A stretch of DNA of 64,000 bases from positions 62,001 to 126,000 of the forward strand of contig NZ_JAIQDG010000011.1 in the NCBI RefSeq assembly GCF_020037125.1. Direction: 5' to 3'. The notes under the pieces were generated by a model, which made no database searches, had not been told where the DNA came from, and saw nothing but the letters and a program-made list of their open reading frames with translations. The first letter of the stretch is position 1; every line of letters begins with the position of its first letter. The position numbers and the translations under genes were made by a program. The DNA is from Myxococcus sp. RHSTA-1-4 (GTDB lineage: Bacteria > Myxococcota > Myxococcia > Myxococcales > Myxococcaceae). This document shows positions 61,500 to 64,000 of the stretch, one piece after another.

Positions 61500-63566
61500 T
61501 CAGAGCGAGCCCTGGGGTCCGAACGGCCCCTCCAGGAAGCCCGGGAGCGGCGCTCCACCCGCGGCGCCCACCGCCGGAATCTCCAGCAGCGCGTCATCCG
61601 CGAAGCCGTCTCCGTCCGCGTCCACGAGCGACGTGCCGTCTCCCGGGTGGCCGTTGGGCACGAAGAGCTGCGGGTGGTCGAACGGCGCGCGGCGGTAGAG
61701 GACCCGCTCGTCGGTGAGCGCCTCCAGCCAGGCGACGATGGCGTCGACCTCCTCCGGCTTCAGGGACGGCACACCGAGCGGCTCGATGGGCGTCCCGTCC
61801 GTCTGCGTGACGGGGGCCACGTTGCCACCGCGGCTGTAGAGCTCCACGGCCTCGTGCAGCGTGCGCGCGTCGCCGTTGTGGAAGTACGGCGCGGTGAGGG
61901 CCACGTTGCGCAGCGAGGGGACCTTGAACGCGCCCTCCACGCCCAGGCCCTTGGACACGGCCGCGCCGTCGAAGGTGGCGGGCAGCGCGCCGGGGAAGAG
62001 GCGCTTCGAATGGGACAACGGGCCGAACACGTCGCTGGCGCCCACGCCCAGGTCATCCGAAGTGGGCCGCAGGCCGATGTTGTTGAAGCCCTTGTCGATG
62101 ATGTTGCCGTCGCGGTTGCGCACCGGGCCGTTGGCCGCGGCGGTGATGCGGCGCACGGAGGCGTCGGTCAGCTCGGCGGACTCGTGGCAGTTCGAGCAGC
62201 GGATGTTCGTGGGCCCGCGCGTGCGGTCATTGAAGAGGTGCGCGCCGAAGAGCGCCTGCCGGCTGATGTGATTCGGCGCGGTGTTCGTCCACGGGTTCAG
62301 GGCCGGGTCCGTGGCGGCGGGGTGCTCGCGGCGGAAGCGGTCCCACGGCGTGTCATCCGAGACGAGCGTCGCCTCGTACATCTGGATGGCGATGCCGAAG
62401 AAGAGGCTGAAGTTGTACTGCAGCAGCGTGTACTCCTCGGTCGCCGGGTCGTCGTCCGCGTACCTGACGACGGTGCGCGTCCCATCCGGAGCCACCTGGA
62501 TGAGCCGGCGCGAGCGCCACCACACGTCGTGGAAGGCAGCCTTCACCAGGGCGTTGTACGTCGGCACGTCGAGCCCCGGCTGCGGCCAGCGGCTCAGCGG
62601 GCCCAGCACGCTGTCCGTCGGGTCCACCTGCTGGAGCGCGAGCGGGCGGACCTTCTCCATCCGCCGGGCCACCTTCCGCGACGCCTTCGCGAGCGCGCGG
62701 CCCACGTCCAGCGGGGTGCGCCCGGGCGCCGCCATCTCCAAATCACTCACGATGGGACCCACGGCCTGGGACGCGAGGCTCGAGTTCGCCAGCTCGACGC
62801 GCACCTCCACCGGGTTGCGCGGGTCATCCGCGCGGAACACCTTCGCGTCCGGGTCCCGGGTGCCGAATGGGTTCACCCCGTTGAAGACGCTCTCCGCGCG
62901 GCCATCCCAGAACTGGCGGTGGTTGAAGACGGCGTTGATGACCGACGGGGTGTTGCGGGGCTCCACCCGGCGCGCCTTCACGAAGCCCAGCCCGAAGCCC
63001 TGCGGGTCCAGTCCCGGCGCCAGCCAGTGCACGCCCTGCGACGAGACGACGTCGTTGCTGTCCGTCGCCGGGTCCAGCGCTCCGCGCACGCCCGGGACGG
63101 CCAGCCGCGTCAGGGGGAAGTCCGAGGCCTGGAGCTGGTGGTTCGGCCCGCCGGTGGTGAAGGTGAGGTCGGCGTCCGGCGTGCGCTTCAGGCCCGGGCT
63201 GAGCTGGTTCTTCGAGCGCGGGTCCGCGCCGGCCCGGAAGTGGCAGCTCGCGCATGCCGTCTTCCCGTCACTGCCGACCTGCATGTCCCAGAAGAGCGCC
63301 TTGCCCAGCGCAATCGCGGCCTGCTCGTCCTTCACGAAGTCACCGAGGTTCGGCGGCTTCGGCACGGAGATGGCGCGCAAATCTCCTGGCAGGTTGCTCA
63401 AGTCACTCGCGGGCGGCGGGTTCTGCACGCGGGGGATGCCCTCCTCCAGCGCGCGGGTGGCTGTTCCCAGCCGGCCCTCCGGCGTCGCACTGCCCGCGTC
63501 GCCACAGCCGAGGGCCCCCACCACGAGGCTCCCCAGCACTGCTCCAACGTACGGCTTGATTGTCAT
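61500..63566 (-). CDS. Di-haem cytochrome c peroxidase / MauG-like lipoprotein
   Basis: 688 aa lipoprotein, lipobox ALGC (Cys21). Two haem c motifs: ACASCHF near residue 105 and RCSNCHES near 455. Between them DDPRNPVEVRVELANSSLAS and FWDGRAESVFNGVNPFG match the CcpA/MauG family (the latter like FHNGRFWDGR). KVPSLRNVALTAPYFHNGD is the typical C-terminal motif. A tail with VDADGDGFADD resembles a calcium-binding repeat. It works in the periplasm or outer envelope, either as an H2O2 peroxidase or as an oxidase of a partner. It is larger than the usual 330-aa CcpA, with inserts between the domains. Confidence 0.9.
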   Translation of the reverse strand: MTIKPYVGAVLGSLVVGALGCGDAGSATPEGRLGTATRALEEGIPRVQNPPPASDLSNLPGDLRAISVPKPPNLGDFVKDEQAAIALGKALFWDMQVGSDGKTACASCHFRAGADPRSKNQLSPGLKRTPDADLTFTTGGPNHQLQASDFPLTRLAVPGVRGALDPATDSNDVVSSQGVHWLAPGLDPQGFGLGFVKARRVEPRNTPSVINAVFNHRQFWDGRAESVFNGVNPFGTRDPDAKVFRADDPRNPVEVRVELANSSLASQAVGPIVSDLEMAAPGRTPLDVGRALAKASRKVARRMEKVRPLALQQVDPTDSVLGPLSRWPQPGLDVPTYNALVKAAFHDVWWRSRRLIQVAPDGTRTVVRYADDDPATEEYTLLQYNFSLFFGIAIQMYEATLVSDDTPWDRFRREHPAATDPALNPWTNTAPNHISRQALFGAHLFNDRTRGPTNIRCSNCHESAELTDASVRRITAAANGPVRNRDGNIIDKGFNNIGLRPTSDDLGVGASDVFGPLSHSKRLFPGALPATFDGAAVSKGLGVEGAFKVPSLRNVALTAPYFHNGDARTLHEAVELYSRGGNVAPVTQTDGTPIEPLGVPSLKPEEVDAIVAWLEALTDERVLYRRAPFDHPQLFVPNGHPGDGTSLVDADGDGFADDALLEIPAVGAAGGAPLPGFLEGPFGPQGSL

Positions 63567-63782
63567 GGACTCCCCCTCGCTGCACTGTTCAGCGGCCGAC
63601 AGACTCTAGGGGAGGAGACTGACAATCAAGTTGCAGCAGTTTCCCGGCGCAACCTTCGTGAAGGACGGGTTCTCCCGAGCGCGCCTACCACTCGGCCTGT
63701 GCGAAGACCTCACGTTGATCCGGCGTGGGGGGGACGCCCCCAGCGGCAGCGTGCGCGGGCGCCGCTTCGAGCGCGTTCCGGG
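63567..63782. other. Intergenic region, no gene found
   Basis: 216 bp between the partial gene on the right and the peroxidase-like gene, both on the minus strand. It holds GC-rich short hairpins (a GGGGG/CCCCC pair near 63728-63742) and an AT-richer stretch at 63617-63640 that could hold a promoter for the peroxidase-like gene, with only weak -35/-10 likenesses. Confidence 0.5.
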
Positions 63783-64000
63783 TCAAGGCTGAACCGCGAG
63801 GATGCGCCACTGACGTACGTCGATGGCGTAGGTGGCGCCCGCATCGAGGACAACCGCCCTTTCTTCCTCGGAGCACGCGTCCGGATTGAAGACGAAGCGC
63901 ACGAACACCACCCCGTCGGTACCGGGAGCAGCCAACACATCGAAGGACTGGCGTCGGTAGAGACACTGCTCGGTGGGAGTGGCTCCGCGATGGGGGCGAG
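63783..64000 (-). CDS. 3' end of a gene cut by the right edge (hypothetical protein)
   Basis: At least 72 codons in frame from 63998 to TGA 63785-63783, with no start inside the window. It reads GATPTEQCLYRRQSFDVLAA, VVFVRFVFNPDACSEEERAV and ATYAIDVRQWRILAVQP. The frame shows ordinary protein composition with alternating hydrophobic strands, unlike the other frames here, which are Arg/Gly/Ser-rich. Two cysteines are present. No family recognised. Confidence 0.6.
   Translation of the reverse strand, partial: RPHRGATPTEQCLYRRQSFDVLAAPGTDGVVFVRFVFNPDACSEEERAVVLDAGATYAIDVRQWRILAVQP

Noticed and set aside
63685..63966. 93-codon minus-strand frame at the right edge
   Set aside because: Its translation is Arg/Gly/Cys-rich with no protein character; the neighbouring frame ending at 63783 reads as a normal protein tail.

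Overview
The window is a GC-rich chromosomal segment with dense, mostly same-strand operons, many genes that overlap by 4 bp, and strong G/C use at third codon positions. It almost certainly comes from a Myxococcaceae genome (Myxococcus or a close relative such as Pyxidicoccus or Corallococcus). The clearest marker is mglBA: the encoded MglA carries the known landmark residues of the M. xanthus polarity GTPase (G21, K25, R53, T78, Q82). Other markers are many long TPR proteins, a Ser/Thr kinase with an AgmX/PglI-type tail, and a short OPX lipoprotein paired with a separate beta-barrel. I see no insertion sequence, prophage, CRISPR array or obvious foreign island.

Layout. 1-2555 (+): 3' part of mpl, a TlpA-like lipoprotein and a SuhB-like phosphatase. 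2567-4502 (-): a polysaccharide export pair (short OPX lipoprotein plus beta-barrel), most like WzaB/WzpB. 4655-16770 (-): mglB-mglA, followed by an envelope gene series (coiled-coil periplasmic protein, two large TPR proteins, TPR lipoprotein, 93-aa secreted protein, FHA-TonB-like inner-membrane protein), a cyclic-nucleotide-binding protein and a small exported protein. The series resembles the Glt/Agl gliding machinery. 17043-22563 (+): a three-gene, 4-bp-overlapping operon (barrel with regulatory-like repeats, FecR lipoprotein, kinase with TonB-like tail). 22594-28211 (-): recR, ybaB, dnaX (split between two frames) and a PYROXD2-like oxidoreductase. 28330-29793 (+): a GT22-type mannosyltransferase-like protein.

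29875-32369 (-) is a translation island: serS, four tRNA-Ser genes that together cover all six Ser codons, tRNA-Arg(ACG), tadA (which edits that tRNA-Arg) and the 4.5S SRP RNA. 32511-37118 (-) is a 1535-aa zinc-ribbon/repeat/GYF/TM/TPR protein. 37356-42302 (+) is a five-gene glycan or glycolipid set (FAD oxidoreductase, GT2, NodB deacetylase, acyltransferase, degenerate SDR). The 408-bp gap 42303-42710 holds a near-perfect sigma-54 promoter with two upstream palindromes and two tandem hairpin terminators, so it is probably a small-RNA gene; this is the best candidate for something undescribed. 42711-47529 holds a lipoprotein, a 1308-aa TPR membrane protein and a small membrane protein. 47582-64000 is mostly housekeeping: recQ, DUF3006, radC, a cNMP-binding protein, trxB, a Cys/Met PLP enzyme, moaC, Nudix, SirB1-like, a YiiX-like papain-fold protein, DUF2795, a lipoprotein, a CoA-binding protein, a subtilase, a di-haem peroxidase-like lipoprotein, and a gene cut by the right edge.

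Functional themes are cell polarity and envelope machinery (mglBA plus Glt-like proteins), polysaccharide export, and translation/SRP. All functional calls rest on reading motifs and gene context; no database search was run.
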